Notes: a model not told the origin generated them from the letters alone. Positions 46,368 to 56,008 are shown, counted from the first letter of the stretch. The stretch is 64,000 nucleotides of DNA from Maricaulis sp947259345 (GCA_965217205.1 OZ244254.1:2046001-2110000); one strand, 5' to 3'. Program-made: numbers and translations.

Positions 46368-47492
46368 ATGACCGAGCGCCCTGGTGGCTACGCCCTTAAT
46401 GCCCCTCAGGAGGCCTCTCTGCCCCACCGCCCCGGAGCAAGAGGTCGGGGCGCTCGGTCAAACATTACCGGTCGCTATGAGGGCGTGACCCACGAGGCCT
46501 TCGACGATGGCTGGACCGAGGCGGATGGTGAGCCGCCAAAACTCGCGACCACCGTCCTGAAAGACGCCTCGCGCACGATCATCTCGACCAATCAGTCGCC
46601 GGACATTTCCTTCGACCAGTCGATCAATCCCTATCGCGGCTGCGAGCATGGTTGTGTCTATTGCTATGCCCGGCCAAGCCACGCCTATTGGGGCTATTCT
46701 CCCGGTCTTGATTTCGAGAGCGTGATCTTTGCCAAACCGGACGGGCCGGCACTGCTGGAAGCCACTTTCAACAAGACTGTCTACCAACCCAAACCGATCC
46801 TGATCGGCGCCAATACCGATGCCTGGCAGCCGCTGGAGCGCGAGCGTCAGCACACGCGCGACATCCTCAAGGTCTGCGCCCGCTACCGACACCCGATCAG
46901 CGTCATCACCAAATCCGCCCTGATCCGTCGCGATCTCGACATCCTGGCCCCGATGGCGGCCGACGGCCTGGTCAAGGCGGCAATCTCCGTCACGACGCTC
47001 GACCGGCGTCTGGCCCGGGACCTTGAACCGCGCGCCGCCGCCCCTCACCGCCGTCTCGAAACCATCCGCGCGCTCAAACAAGCGGGCATCCCGGTCACCG
47101 TGATGATGGCGCCCATCATTCCCGCTCTCACCGATCACGAGATCGAAGCCCTGCTCGAGGCAGCGGCGCAGGCCGGCGCCGACAATGCCGCCTATGTCCT
47201 GCTGCGACTGCCGCTGGAAATCCGCGACCTGTTTCGTGAGTGGCTGGCCGACAAGCGTCCCGACGCCGCCGGCCGCGTCATGTCGCTGATCCGGCAAATG
47301 CGAAACGGCAAGGATTACGACGCGCAATGGGCCACGCGCGGCCGTGGCACCGGCCCCTATGCCCGCTTGATTGCCAGCCGTTTCCGCAAGGCGATCACCC
47401 GCTTCAAGCTGGATGCGCCGCGCGCGGTCCTGGACACAAGCCGTTTTGAACGCCCGCTCGGCAGCGCCGCCCAACCCAGCCTTTTTGGATGA
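46368..47492 (+). CDS. Radical SAM protein of the PA0069/SPL-like family
   Basis: The 374-residue protein has the radical SAM motif NPYRGCEHGCVYCYARPSH (Cx3Cx2C), later ILIGANTDAWQPLERE and VSVTTLD-like ISVTTLDRRLARDLEPRAA. This is the family often annotated as 'PA0069 family radical SAM' or Rv2578c-like, related to spore photoproduct lyase; the substrate is unknown. It is convergent with the MHYT gene, with only 4 bases between stop codons. Confidence 0.9.
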   Translation: MTERPGGYALNAPQEASLPHRPGARGRGARSNITGRYEGVTHEAFDDGWTEADGEPPKLATTVLKDASRTIISTNQSPDISFDQSINPYRGCEHGCVYCYARPSHAYWGYSPGLDFESVIFAKPDGPALLEATFNKTVYQPKPILIGANTDAWQPLERERQHTRDILKVCARYRHPISVITKSALIRRDLDILAPMAADGLVKAAISVTTLDRRLARDLEPRAAAPHRRLETIRALKQAGIPVTVMMAPIIPALTDHEIEALLEAAAQAGADNAAYVLLRLPLEIRDLFREWLADKRPDAAGRVMSLIRQMRNGKDYDAQWATRGRGTGPYARLIASRFRKAITRFKLDAPRAVLDTSRFERPLGSAAQPSLFG

Positions 47493-47496
47493 AAGG

Positions 47497-49926
47497 TCAG
47501 GCCCGCTGCTGTCGCAAGGGTCGCGAAGACCCCACGAGCGTCGCGATCTCGGCCCGGATCGCCTTTGACCGGGTATCAAAGTCGGCGATCTGACCGCGCG
47601 TGATGGGACGAGACAGGAGATAGCCCTGGAGAACCAGATCCGGCTGGAAGCCAAGCGCCCCCAGCTCGTCAAACTCTTCCACGCCCTCGACCACGACTGA
47701 AATACCCAGATCACGGGCCAGATCGATGGTCGCACGCACGATGATTTGCGCCTCCGGATCGTTCTGCAGACCGGTCATGAAGGAGCGGTCAATCTTGATC
47801 TTGTCGAAGGGGAAGGCCCGCAGATAGCTCAGCGACGAATAGCCAGTTCCGAAATCATCGATTGCCAGCCCGACGCCCAGATCCTTCAGGCCGCGCAGGA
47901 CTTTAAGGGCGCGGTCCTCATCATCGATGAGCACGCCCTCCGTGATCTCGATTTCAAGCCGGTGAGGTGCAAGACCGGACTTGGCCAGGGCGCGCTGAAC
48001 CGAATAGACCAGATTGCCCTGCTTGAATTGTGCCGGGCTGACATTGACCGCAATCCGGCGATCATCCGGCCAGCTGACGGCTTCTCTGCACGCCGTCTCG
48101 ATGACCCATTCACCCATTTTCAGGATCAGGCCGGTTTCTTCGGCAATCTGCACGAACTCGGCCGGCGAGACGTGACCGCGACGCTCATCATGCCAGCGCA
48201 CCAGGGCCTCGAAGCCGGAGATCGTACCATCGCCGAGGCGAACTTGCGGCTGGAAGTTGAGGGTCAGCAAGTCATCCTCGATGGCCAGTGCGAGGTCGGC
48301 CTCGAGCATGCGACGCTCCTGCATCATCATGCCGAGTTTGGGATCGAAATCGCAGACCTGGTTTCGACCCTGCCCCTTGGCCCGATAGAGGGCGAGGTCC
48401 GCCTGGTTCATCAGCTTGTCGGGGTCTTCCCCGTCCAGCGGGAAGAGGGTCACACCGCCCGAGGCCGACACTTTGAGGTGCAGCTTGCCGATGGTCAGCG
48501 GCGAACCGATATTGTTGACCACACGCTGCGCCGTGATCAGCACATCTTCGCGGCAGCTGACATCCGGCAACACGACGGCGAACTCGTCACCGCTCAGGCG
48601 CGCGGCGATGGCATTGCGCGGCAGGGCATCGAGCAGGCGCTCGGACACGGAGACCAGCAAACGATCCCCGGTAGCATGACCATGGACGTCATTGACTTCC
48701 TTGAAGCGGTCAAGGTCGAAGAACATCAGCGCGACCAGGGTGTCGTCATTCCAGGCCTTCTTGAGCTCCACCTCCAGCGCATCGCGGAATTTGAGGCGAT
48801 TGGGCAGGCCGGTCAGCGTGTCATGGTGCGCCAGGTGCGTCATGCGGGCCCGTGCGCGCTCTTCCGAGGAAATGTCCCGGAAGGTGAAAATGCGGGAAGT
48901 GATGCCGTCGAAATCCATCTCTCGCGCACGGATCTGGACGGTGATCGAGTCCCCGTCCCGACAGCGCAGGCGACAGGTCATGGGCGCGGCATCGCCGATG
49001 GCGTGCAGCGCCTCGAGTGCGTCATCATCCAGGGCGATCTTGGAGATCGGCATGCCGATCAGGTCTTCACGCTCCAGCTTCAGCATGTCGCCGAAGCGGC
49101 CATTCATATCTTGCACCAGCCCGTCCCGGACGACGGCGATACCTTCATAGGTCGCTTCGGCAAGCGCCCGGATACGGCGGCTCTCCGCCTGACGACGCAG
49201 GCCCAGATGCTGGTCGATCACAGCCGTGGCGAGACCGGTACAGACGACGAGGACCGCGCCAAGGGCAATCGTGATGGCGAGCAATTTTGGCGAGAGGGCC
49301 CCCGTCGGCAGCGCGTCCGCCATGATCGGTTCCAGCTGCATCGCGCCCATGGAAATGTAATGCAGGCTGACCACCCCCCCGACGAGCAGGACCGCACCCC
49401 CGATGACACCGCGGCGATCATTCACACCGATCATCAAGGCACCAGCTGCGGCGGCGAACTGGACCCCCAGCGCCACGGCTGCAATGACCAGGCCGGCATC
49501 CCAGGTCACGATCGCGCTGACCCGCATGGCTTCGATGCCCATGAAGTGCATGGCCGCCACGCCGCCGCCCACCAGCGCACCGCCGATCGGGCCGGCAAAG
49601 CGATTGTCCGACCGAACGGCAAATGCCCAGCCGCAGGCCGACACGACAATCGCCAGGACCAGGGAGGCAGCCGTCTCGAACAGACCGAACGCGATGGGAA
49701 TCGCGCTTTCATAGGCCAGCATGGAAACGAAATGCGTGCCCCAGATCCCGGTGCCGGTCACGAAGCCCGCGAACAACAGCCAGGCGGGCTGACGCGCAGA
49801 ATCGGCCGCCTTGGCACGGCGCACCAGAAAGCTTGCCGCCAGCGCCGACAACGCGCACAGAAGTGCCGCGACAGCCACAAGACGAAGATCGTGTTCAACC
49901 GTCAGACAGTAGTAAACGCGAAACAC
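47497..49926 (-). CDS. MHYT-PAS-GGDEF-EAL cyclic-di-GMP protein
   Basis: The protein has 809 residues from the GTG at 49926, which has GGGG six bases upstream and gives the usual MHYT start (VYYCLTVEHDLRLV); the frame is open to 49977. The seven-helix MHYT sensor shows the motifs GTHFVSM, AMHFMGIEAM and LHYISMGAM, presumably metal or diatomic gas binding. A PAS domain (about 260-370), a GGDEF domain with the variant RLSGDEF and an EAL domain (SGFEALVRW, VNVSPAQ, DDFGTGYSS) follow. Whether it makes or degrades c-di-GMP is undecided; the EAL residues look complete. The gene is head to head with rnhB. Confidence 0.93.
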   Translation of the reverse strand: MFRVYYCLTVEHDLRLVAVAALLCALSALAASFLVRRAKAADSARQPAWLLFAGFVTGTGIWGTHFVSMLAYESAIPIAFGLFETAASLVLAIVVSACGWAFAVRSDNRFAGPIGGALVGGGVAAMHFMGIEAMRVSAIVTWDAGLVIAAVALGVQFAAAAGALMIGVNDRRGVIGGAVLLVGGVVSLHYISMGAMQLEPIMADALPTGALSPKLLAITIALGAVLVVCTGLATAVIDQHLGLRRQAESRRIRALAEATYEGIAVVRDGLVQDMNGRFGDMLKLEREDLIGMPISKIALDDDALEALHAIGDAAPMTCRLRCRDGDSITVQIRAREMDFDGITSRIFTFRDISSEERARARMTHLAHHDTLTGLPNRLKFRDALEVELKKAWNDDTLVALMFFDLDRFKEVNDVHGHATGDRLLVSVSERLLDALPRNAIAARLSGDEFAVVLPDVSCREDVLITAQRVVNNIGSPLTIGKLHLKVSASGGVTLFPLDGEDPDKLMNQADLALYRAKGQGRNQVCDFDPKLGMMMQERRMLEADLALAIEDDLLTLNFQPQVRLGDGTISGFEALVRWHDERRGHVSPAEFVQIAEETGLILKMGEWVIETACREAVSWPDDRRIAVNVSPAQFKQGNLVYSVQRALAKSGLAPHRLEIEITEGVLIDDEDRALKVLRGLKDLGVGLAIDDFGTGYSSLSYLRAFPFDKIKIDRSFMTGLQNDPEAQIIVRATIDLARDLGISVVVEGVEEFDELGALGFQPDLVLQGYLLSRPITRGQIADFDTRSKAIRAEIATLVGSSRPLRQQRA

Positions 49927-49948
49927 CAAATGCCCCAAAGGATCTGCT

Positions 49949-50605
49949 TTGAGCGAAACCCTCACACAAAAAGGCAATCATAGCCTTAACAGCGGCGTGT
50001 CGAATTCAGGACTGCATATCGCCGGGGTTGATGAGGCCGGCCGCGGGCCGCTCGCCGGCCCGGTTGTGACGGCTGCCGTCATCCTCGACCCGGCCCGGCC
50101 GATCGAGGGATTGGGTGATTCCAAGGCGCTGACCGAAGCCAGGCGCCGCGCCCTGGTGCCGCTGATCCGGGCACAGGCCTGGGTCGGGATCGGCATCGCG
50201 GAACCGGCCGAGATTGACCGCCTCAATATCCTCCACGCCACCATGGCGGCGATGGCACGCGCCGTGGCACGGCTGCCGATCGCGCCGGATCATGCCTTGA
50301 TCGACGGAAACCGGATTCCGCCGGGACTGCCTTGCCCTGCCGAGGCCATTGTGAAGGGGGACGCCCGCGAAGCCTGTATCGGTGCCGCCTCCATCATCGC
50401 CAAGACGCTGCGTGACGATCTGATGATGCAGGCCGCGGAACGGTTTCCGGGTTATGGACTGGACGGCCACAAGGGCTATCCCAGCCCGGCGCACAAGCAG
50501 GCGCTTGAGGCTATAGGAGCCGCGCCCATACACCGCCGGTCCTACGCGCCGGTCCGCGCGGCGCTCGAATCCCGGTTTTCCACAAATGCGAATCACTGTG
50601 GATAA
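49949..50605 (+). CDS. rnhB: Ribonuclease HII
   Basis: The 218-residue enzyme removes RNA from RNA-DNA hybrids and single ribonucleotides in DNA. Active-site motifs are IAGVDEAGRGPLAGPV and later HALIDGNRIPPGL, with the ASIIAKTLRD helix. The start is TTG at 49949, supported by AAAGGA (49937-49942) six bases upstream; a GTG at 49997 would also be possible. It lies directly before ccrM, a conserved Caulobacterales arrangement, and its last codons overlap the ccrM regulatory region. Confidence 0.93.
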   Translation: MSETLTQKGNHSLNSGVSNSGLHIAGVDEAGRGPLAGPVVTAAVILDPARPIEGLGDSKALTEARRRALVPLIRAQAWVGIGIAEPAEIDRLNILHATMAAMARAVARLPIAPDHALIDGNRIPPGLPCPAEAIVKGDAREACIGAASIIAKTLRDDLMMQAAERFPGYGLDGHKGYPSPAHKQALEAIGAAPIHRRSYAPVRAALESRFSTNANHCG

Positions 50606-50632
50606 CTTGATTCAGGGTTAACGGCCCGTTAG
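50576..50632 (+). promoter_or_regulatory. ccrM upstream region: CtrA-type site, GANTC and DnaA-like boxes
   Basis: In order: TTTTCCACA (50576-50584, one mismatch from a DnaA box), GAATC (50590-50594), TGTGGATAA (50597-50605, the exact complement of TTATCCACA), GATTC (50609-50613), and TTAA-N7-TTAG (50618-50632, a CtrA consensus full site with one mismatch). The two GANTC are CcrM target sites. In Caulobacter crescentus ccrM is activated by CtrA and its region also has GANTC sites, though in the leader rather than upstream. The first part overlaps the end of rnhB. Confidence 0.6.
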
Positions 50633-50682
50633 CCCTGTTGGCCCGAAAACTTGCGCCTGTAATGCGAGTGGAGTGGCGTGTC

Positions 50683-51762
50683 ATGGCCCAGACAAAGATC
50701 GACCAGATCCTTGAAGGTGAATGCGTGGAGGTGATGAAATCACTTCCCGATGAGAGTGTGGACCTGGTGTTCGCCGACCCGCCCTACAATCTCCAGCTCG
50801 GTGGCGACCTGCACCGCCCCGATAATTCCAAGGTCTCCGCGGTCGATAATGACTGGGACCAGATCGGTGGTTTCGACGAGTACGATCTCTTCACCTGGAA
50901 ATGGATGGAAGAAGCGCGGCGCGTCCTCAAGCCGAACGGTGCCATCTGGGTGATCGGCAGCTATCACAACATCTTCCGCGTCGGCGGCATTCTCCAGGAT
51001 GCCGGCTTCTGGGTGCTCAATGACGTCATCTGGCGCAAATCCAATCCAATGCCGAATTTCAAGGGCACGCGCTTCACCAATGCGCACGAGACCCTGATCT
51101 GGGCCGCCAAGACCAAGGAGGCCCGCCCGACCTTCAATTATGCGGCCATGAAAGCCCTCAATGACGGTGTCCAGATGCGCTCCGACTGGACGCTGCCCAT
51201 CTGCACGGGCGGCGAACGCCTGAAGGATGCCGAAGGCAAGAAAGCGCATCCGACGCAAAAGCCGGAAGCTCTCCTGCACCGCGTCCTGCTATCGACAACC
51301 AATCCCGGCGATGTGGTCCTCGACCCCTTCTTCGGCACCGGCACGACCGGCGCCGCTGCCAAGCGCCTGGGCCGTCACTATATCGGGATCGAGCGCGACC
51401 CCTCCTATCTTGAAGTGGCCCGCAATCGACTCGACGCCATCACGCCGGCGGCCGGCGACACGCTGGACGTCACCCAGTCCAAGCGCGCTCAGCCGCGCAT
51501 TCCTTTCGGTGCGCTGGTCGAACGCGGCATGCTCAAGCCGGGTGATACGCTGTATTGTCCGAAGGGGCGCCACACCGCCCGGGTTCGCGCCGACGGAACG
51601 CTGATCGCCGGTGATCGCGCCGGCTCCATCCACCAGATCGGGGCCCAGCTGCAAAGTGCCCCCTCCTGCAATGGCTGGACCTATTGGCACACACGTACCA
51701 AGCAAGGCCTGGCACCGATCGACGTCATGCGCGCGGAGATCCGGGCCACGCTTGAGACCTGA
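50683..51762 (+). CDS. ccrM: Cell-cycle GANTC adenine DNA methyltransferase CcrM
   Basis: The 359-residue protein is collinear with Caulobacter CcrM (358 residues). Motif IV DPPY is at residues 32-35 (FADPPYNLQLGGDLHRPDNSK), before FxGxG (DPFFGTGTTGAA), the class beta order. The C-terminal DNA-binding domain has RAxPRxPFGALVE, TLYCPKGRHTARVRADG and SAPSCNGWTYWH, all typical of CcrM. It methylates the adenine of GANTC after replication and times cell-cycle transcription. The ATG at 50683 is preceded by GGAGTGG; earlier in-frame starts are not conserved. It precedes a hybrid histidine kinase. Confidence 0.97.
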   Translation: MAQTKIDQILEGECVEVMKSLPDESVDLVFADPPYNLQLGGDLHRPDNSKVSAVDNDWDQIGGFDEYDLFTWKWMEEARRVLKPNGAIWVIGSYHNIFRVGGILQDAGFWVLNDVIWRKSNPMPNFKGTRFTNAHETLIWAAKTKEARPTFNYAAMKALNDGVQMRSDWTLPICTGGERLKDAEGKKAHPTQKPEALLHRVLLSTTNPGDVVLDPFFGTGTTGAAAKRLGRHYIGIERDPSYLEVARNRLDAITPAAGDTLDVTQSKRAQPRIPFGALVERGMLKPGDTLYCPKGRHTARVRADGTLIAGDRAGSIHQIGAQLQSAPSCNGWTYWHTRTKQGLAPIDVMRAEIRATLET

Positions 51763-51773
51763 GGCCTTTTGGC

Positions 51774-54350
51774 ATGACTGACGGCTCCGGCGCGCCTGAC
51801 ATCGAAACCGCCGCCGGGCGCTCGACCTCGATCGCCTGGACAATGCTGACGGTGATCCTGGTGACTTCCCTCCTGGTTTCCGGCACCGGCGTTACGGCCG
51901 CAGCGCTGACTTTCTGGACCAACCTTGAAAATCAGCAGCTTGTGCAGCTGGAAGACTATATCGACGAGCGCGGGCGTCGGAATGACACCCTGTTCGACAT
52001 GATTGCCCAGGCGCATCAGACCTCCATCGCACGCCTGGAAGACGGCCTTCCCGGCCTGTCCGATGATGCGGTAGGCGCCCGCTTTGATGCGCTCTTTCCG
52101 CTCCAGGACGACGGCACGCGCCGAAGTCGGGATGATCTGTTTGACGGCTATCATGACGCCCTGGGCAATCATCACTTCGGGGTCGGCGCCTATCTGAACC
52201 GGGCCGGTGGCTGGTCGGCGATGGACCGGCGCCGCCTGGTCGCCGCCTACCAGGTTGTCGACAGCACCGGACAGAGCCTCAGCGGGCTCGTCGACAACAT
52301 CTATTTTTTCACTTTCGCCAACGAGTTGGTGATATCCGCCGCCAGCCGCGAAGACCGGCTCAGCTTCTATCGCCGCGACGCAACAGCGGAATTCGACCTC
52401 AACAATGCCGACTTCATCGCCCTGTCCCGACCAGAGACCAATCCGGCACGGGAATTTGTCTGCGGTGAATTGAGTCAGCTCATTTATGTGCGCGACACCC
52501 AGGCCCTGACGACCGGCTGTTTCACACCCTATGATGAGGATGGCGAAGCGATCGGCGCCTTTGGCACAACCGTCCAGCTCGGCGACTACTTCGAAGCTGC
52601 CCTGGCCAACCCGCCGCCGCACGGCCAGAACATGCTGATCGACCAATTCGGCAATCTGATAGCCCATCCTGACCTGTTCGGCGGGGTCGTCACCGAAGCC
52701 CAGGTCGACGCGCTCTACGCCCGCTTCGACCTGCAAAGCATCATCGACCAATTGCAAGCGCTACCGCCAAACGACGCCTCCGGTACCATAACCAGTGCGG
52801 ATGGGCGCTGGGTGATCGCCTTCGCGCGGCTCGGCGGTCCAGGCTGGATGAGCCTGTCCCTCGTTGATCGCTCCATCCTGCGCCGCGATATCGCGTCACA
52901 ACTTGCCTTCACCCTCGGTCTCGGCCTGCTTGGCGTCGCGCTTCAAGGTGTGCTGGCCTATTTTATCCTTTTCCGGCGCGTGGCCCGCCCGCTGGTCGAC
53001 CTGACACGTCATTTCGGCGTCGCACGCCCGACGCCGGCCGCCGAAAACCCGACCCTCCATCGCGTCCTCGGCGCACAACACGAGATCGGAGCCCTTGCCC
53101 GAACGCTGGAGGAGCAACGACTCGGCCGCGCCCAGATCTTCGACCAGCTGGAAAGCCGGGTCGCCGAGCGCACGCGCGAGCTGGAAGCTGCCAATCGGTC
53201 AAAGAGCGCCTTCCTCGCCAATATCAGCCATGAGATCCGCACGCCGCTGAATGGCATACTCGGCCTCGCCCAGGTCCTGCGCACGACCTCACGATCCAAA
53301 CAGCGCCAGGACCAGGCCCGCATGATCCAGGAAAGCGGAGAGACGCTGACCGCAATCCTCAATGACGTGCTCGACATGTCGAAGATCGAAGCGGGAAAGA
53401 TGGAGATTTCGCCGGAACCGACATCCCCGGCCTCGCTCCTCGGCGATCTGCACTCGCTGTTCGAGGCCGCGGCGGCCGCGAAACAGCTCGATTTTATCCT
53501 GTCCCTCGATCCGGCCCTGCCGGCACAAGTCGAGATCGACGCCCTGCGAACACGCCAATGCATCGCCAACCTGGTCTCCAATGCGATCAAGTTCACCCAG
53601 GCTGGCGCCGTGACCCTGGCGGCGCGCTGGACGCCGGCGGGGGCGACATCCGGCGAACTGGAAGTCACCGTTTCGGATACCGGCATCGGCATTGCACCGG
53701 ACAAGCTGGACCTGTTGTTCGCCCCGTTCAGCCAGGCTGACGCCACCATCTCGGGAGAGTTTGGCGGTACCGGTCTCGGCCTGTCCATCGCGCGCGACCT
53801 CGCCCGCCTGATGGGCGGCGACATCACCGCCCGGTCCACCCCCGGGGATGGATCGACCTTTACCTTCACCCTGCGCTCCCAACAGACCGGCATAGCCGCG
53901 ACCAAGCAGCAAGACCGCGCGCCAGACGCGCTGGCCAAAGACCCGGTTTACGCGCCCCTGCGCGGCTTGCGGGTCTTGCTGGTCGAAGACAATTTCATCA
54001 ATCGCCAGGTCGCGGCGGCCTTTCTCAAATCCCTCAATGTGACGATCACGGAAGCGGAGAATGGGCAATCGGCGCTCGAAGCGCTGGAGCGCGCGCCCTT
54101 CGACATCATCCTGATGGATGTCCGGATGCCGATCATGGACGGGCTGGAAGCGACCCGGCGCTTGCGCGACAGTGATCGGGCCTGGCGCGATATTCCAGTG
54201 ACGGCCCTGACCGCGAATGCCTCTCAGCAAGATGCCGATATCTGCCTGGACGCCGGGATGGATTCCTTCGCATCAAAGCCGCTCAAGGCATCAGCCTTGT
54301 TCGAGGCCATGCGCCGGGCTCGCGAAAACCGGCCCTACCGTCCTGACTGA
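51774..54350 (+). CDS. Hybrid sensor histidine kinase with C-terminal receiver
   Basis: The 858-residue membrane sensor has a TM helix near residues 20-44, a periplasmic domain of about 330 residues, a second TM (about 376-398), and a short HAMP-like stretch. The kinase core has HisKA SKSAFLANISHEIRTPLNGILGLAQ, N box LVSNAIKFT, and G boxes SDTGIGIAPDKLD and GEFGGTGLGLSIARDL. A complete REC domain follows (LRVLLVEDN, LMDVRMPIMDGLEATRRL, TALTANAS, SKPLK). It starts 11 bases after ccrM, so it may be co-transcribed with it. Its 3' end overlaps the convergent mutY gene by 16 bases. Confidence 0.93.
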   Translation: MTDGSGAPDIETAAGRSTSIAWTMLTVILVTSLLVSGTGVTAAALTFWTNLENQQLVQLEDYIDERGRRNDTLFDMIAQAHQTSIARLEDGLPGLSDDAVGARFDALFPLQDDGTRRSRDDLFDGYHDALGNHHFGVGAYLNRAGGWSAMDRRRLVAAYQVVDSTGQSLSGLVDNIYFFTFANELVISAASREDRLSFYRRDATAEFDLNNADFIALSRPETNPAREFVCGELSQLIYVRDTQALTTGCFTPYDEDGEAIGAFGTTVQLGDYFEAALANPPPHGQNMLIDQFGNLIAHPDLFGGVVTEAQVDALYARFDLQSIIDQLQALPPNDASGTITSADGRWVIAFARLGGPGWMSLSLVDRSILRRDIASQLAFTLGLGLLGVALQGVLAYFILFRRVARPLVDLTRHFGVARPTPAAENPTLHRVLGAQHEIGALARTLEEQRLGRAQIFDQLESRVAERTRELEAANRSKSAFLANISHEIRTPLNGILGLAQVLRTTSRSKQRQDQARMIQESGETLTAILNDVLDMSKIEAGKMEISPEPTSPASLLGDLHSLFEAAAAAKQLDFILSLDPALPAQVEIDALRTRQCIANLVSNAIKFTQAGAVTLAARWTPAGATSGELEVTVSDTGIGIAPDKLDLLFAPFSQADATISGEFGGTGLGLSIARDLARLMGGDITARSTPGDGSTFTFTLRSQQTGIAATKQQDRAPDALAKDPVYAPLRGLRVLLVEDNFINRQVAAAFLKSLNVTITEAENGQSALEALERAPFDIILMDVRMPIMDGLEATRRLRDSDRAWRDIPVTALTANASQQDADICLDAGMDSFASKPLKASALFEAMRRARENRPYRPD

Positions 54351-55393
54351 CCCCGGCTCTTGAGCACTTTGCGCATCACGCTGGGCAGGGCCTCGGCGTC
54401 CAAGGCCCCTTCCTCGACCCAGTAGCCGGTTTCCGGTTCCCACTCGGACCCGACCTCGGCCTCACGGACATCCAGGCGCAATTCAAAATGGGTAAAGACG
54501 TGCCGCACTTCACCGCGCGGCACCCATCCGGCGTCGAAAGGCAAGCTGAGGCGGCCAGCCTCCGCCTCGACCCAGTCGCTGGAGGGCACTTCGGTCATCC
54601 CGCCGAGAAGACCGGTCTCCGCTCTGCGGCGCAGCCAGACCCGGCCATCACGTCGCACCAGCCATGCGGTGCCATGGCGCACGGGCTTGGCTTTCTTCGG
54701 CGCCTTGACCGGATAGCGCTCCATATCGCCGACCTCAGCCGCCGCACAGGCGAAGCGCCAGCAACACACGGCGCAGTCCGGATTGCGCGGGGTGCAGACC
54801 GTGGCACCCAGATCCATGATCGCCTGGGCATAATCCCCCGAGCGCGCTGGGTCGGCAATCGCCGCAGCCTCGCGACGAATGTCCGGTTTTGCCTTGGGCA
54901 TCGGCGTGGCGATCCGGCGCAAACGGGTGATCACCCGCTCGACATTGCCATCGACCACGCTGGCCGGTTTGTCGAAGGCGGCCGCCAGAATGGCATTGGC
55001 GGTGTAGTCGCCGATGCCCGGCAGGGCGCGCAGCCCGTCCATCGTGTCGGGGAATTGCCCGTGATGGTCCTGCGCGACCGCGACGGCACAGGCGTGCAGA
55101 TTGCGAGCGCGGGCATAATAGCCCAGCCCCGCCCACTCGCGCAGGACATCATCGCGCGGCGCCGCGGCGAGATCCTCGACCCGCGGCCACAGCGCGAGGA
55201 AGCGATGCCAATAGGGCGTCGCGTGCGGCACGGTGGTTTGTTGCAGCATGATCTCCGACAGCCAGATCGCGTAAGCGTCGGCCACCGCGCCGGCAGACCG
55301 GTCTTCGGGCCGAATGCGCCAGGGCAAACTGCGGCCTTCGCGATCATACCAGTCCAGCAAGGTCCGGCGCAGTCGGGGAATTTCGGATGTCAT
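54335..55393 (-). CDS. mutY: A/G-specific adenine glycosylase
   Basis: The 352-residue protein removes adenine mispaired with 8-oxoG. The HhH-GPD core contains LPWRIRPEDR, LQQTTV, and VDGNVERV with the catalytic Asp/Glu positions. The Fe-S loop is C-x6-C-x2-C-x5-C (CTPRNPDCAVCCWRFAC), and a NUDIX-like C-terminal 8-oxoG recognition domain follows (WLVRRDGRVWLRRR, LLGGMTEVPSSDW). The ATG at 55393 fits the family N-terminus; the frame is open to 55468. It is divergent from the DUF721 gene. Confidence 0.95.
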   Translation of the reverse strand: MTSEIPRLRRTLLDWYDREGRSLPWRIRPEDRSAGAVADAYAIWLSEIMLQQTTVPHATPYWHRFLALWPRVEDLAAAPRDDVLREWAGLGYYARARNLHACAVAVAQDHHGQFPDTMDGLRALPGIGDYTANAILAAAFDKPASVVDGNVERVITRLRRIATPMPKAKPDIRREAAAIADPARSGDYAQAIMDLGATVCTPRNPDCAVCCWRFACAAAEVGDMERYPVKAPKKAKPVRHGTAWLVRRDGRVWLRRRAETGLLGGMTEVPSSDWVEAEAGRLSLPFDAGWVPRGEVRHVFTHFELRLDVREAEVGSEWEPETGYWVEEGALDAEALPSVMRKVLKSRGQSGR

Positions 55394-55443
55394 GACGGAG
55401 CAGACCGGTTGCGGGCAAAGACGTTCAGGGCGACACTGGAAGC

Positions 55444-55986
55444 ATGATGCGCAAACCGCCTCCGTCAATGCTGGAACAGGCTGCCAGCAATTTCATCAGC
55501 AGTCGTCGCGGCCGCCCCGCGGCGCGGCCACAGCCCTCGATCGCGCGCGCGGTCGAGCGGGTGATGAAGCCCCTGGCCCGCCGGTTCGGGGTCGGCGTCG
55601 AGCAATTGCGCGAACATTGGAGCGAGATTGTCGGCGAACGCCTGGCCAAGTGGAGCGAGCCGGAAACCATCCAGCGCTCCGGCGGCATCAATACACTCGT
55701 GATCCGAGCCCGCGGCGCTGCCGGGGCCATCTTGCAGGCGGAATCGCGGCGGATACTGGAACGGGTGCGCACCTTTGCCGGGGATCGCGCACCGACCCGG
55801 ATCCGGGTTATTCAGGGCCAGGCCCGACACGCGGCGCCGACCGTGCCTCCTGCAGCTCAAGTATCCGTGAAGCCCATGAATTCATCGTCACAAGTGAGCG
55901 AGGGGGTGGAACAAACGCCCGAGGCCCGCCTATTGTCGGCGCTCAACCGGTTTGGAAAATCGGTCAAAGCCCGCGAGGGATCGTGA
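55444..55986 (+). CDS. DUF721/DciA-like protein
   Basis: The 180-residue protein has a DUF721 domain at about residues 30-125 (REHWSEIVGERLAKWSEPETIQRSGGINTLVIRARGAAGAILQAES, RILERVRTF, RIRVIQG). DciA is the ancestral loader of the replicative helicase DnaB in bacteria without DnaC; DUF721 proteins in alphaproteobacteria are its likely orthologues. The segment after it is disordered. It lies between mutY and a DsbA-like gene, a conserved order leading to smc. Confidence 0.82.
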   Translation: MMRKPPPSMLEQAASNFISSRRGRPAARPQPSIARAVERVMKPLARRFGVGVEQLREHWSEIVGERLAKWSEPETIQRSGGINTLVIRARGAAGAILQAESRRILERVRTFAGDRAPTRIRVIQGQARHAAPTVPPAAQVSVKPMNSSSQVSEGVEQTPEARLLSALNRFGKSVKAREGS

Positions 55987-56008
55987 CTTACTGGCAGGGG
56001 GACCCCAA

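Noticed and set aside
47746..49983. 745-codon plus-strand frame opposite the MHYT-GGDEF-EAL gene
   Set aside because: It is an antisense shadow; the translation is His/Arg/Gly-rich and lacks motifs, whereas the minus strand encodes three clear domains.
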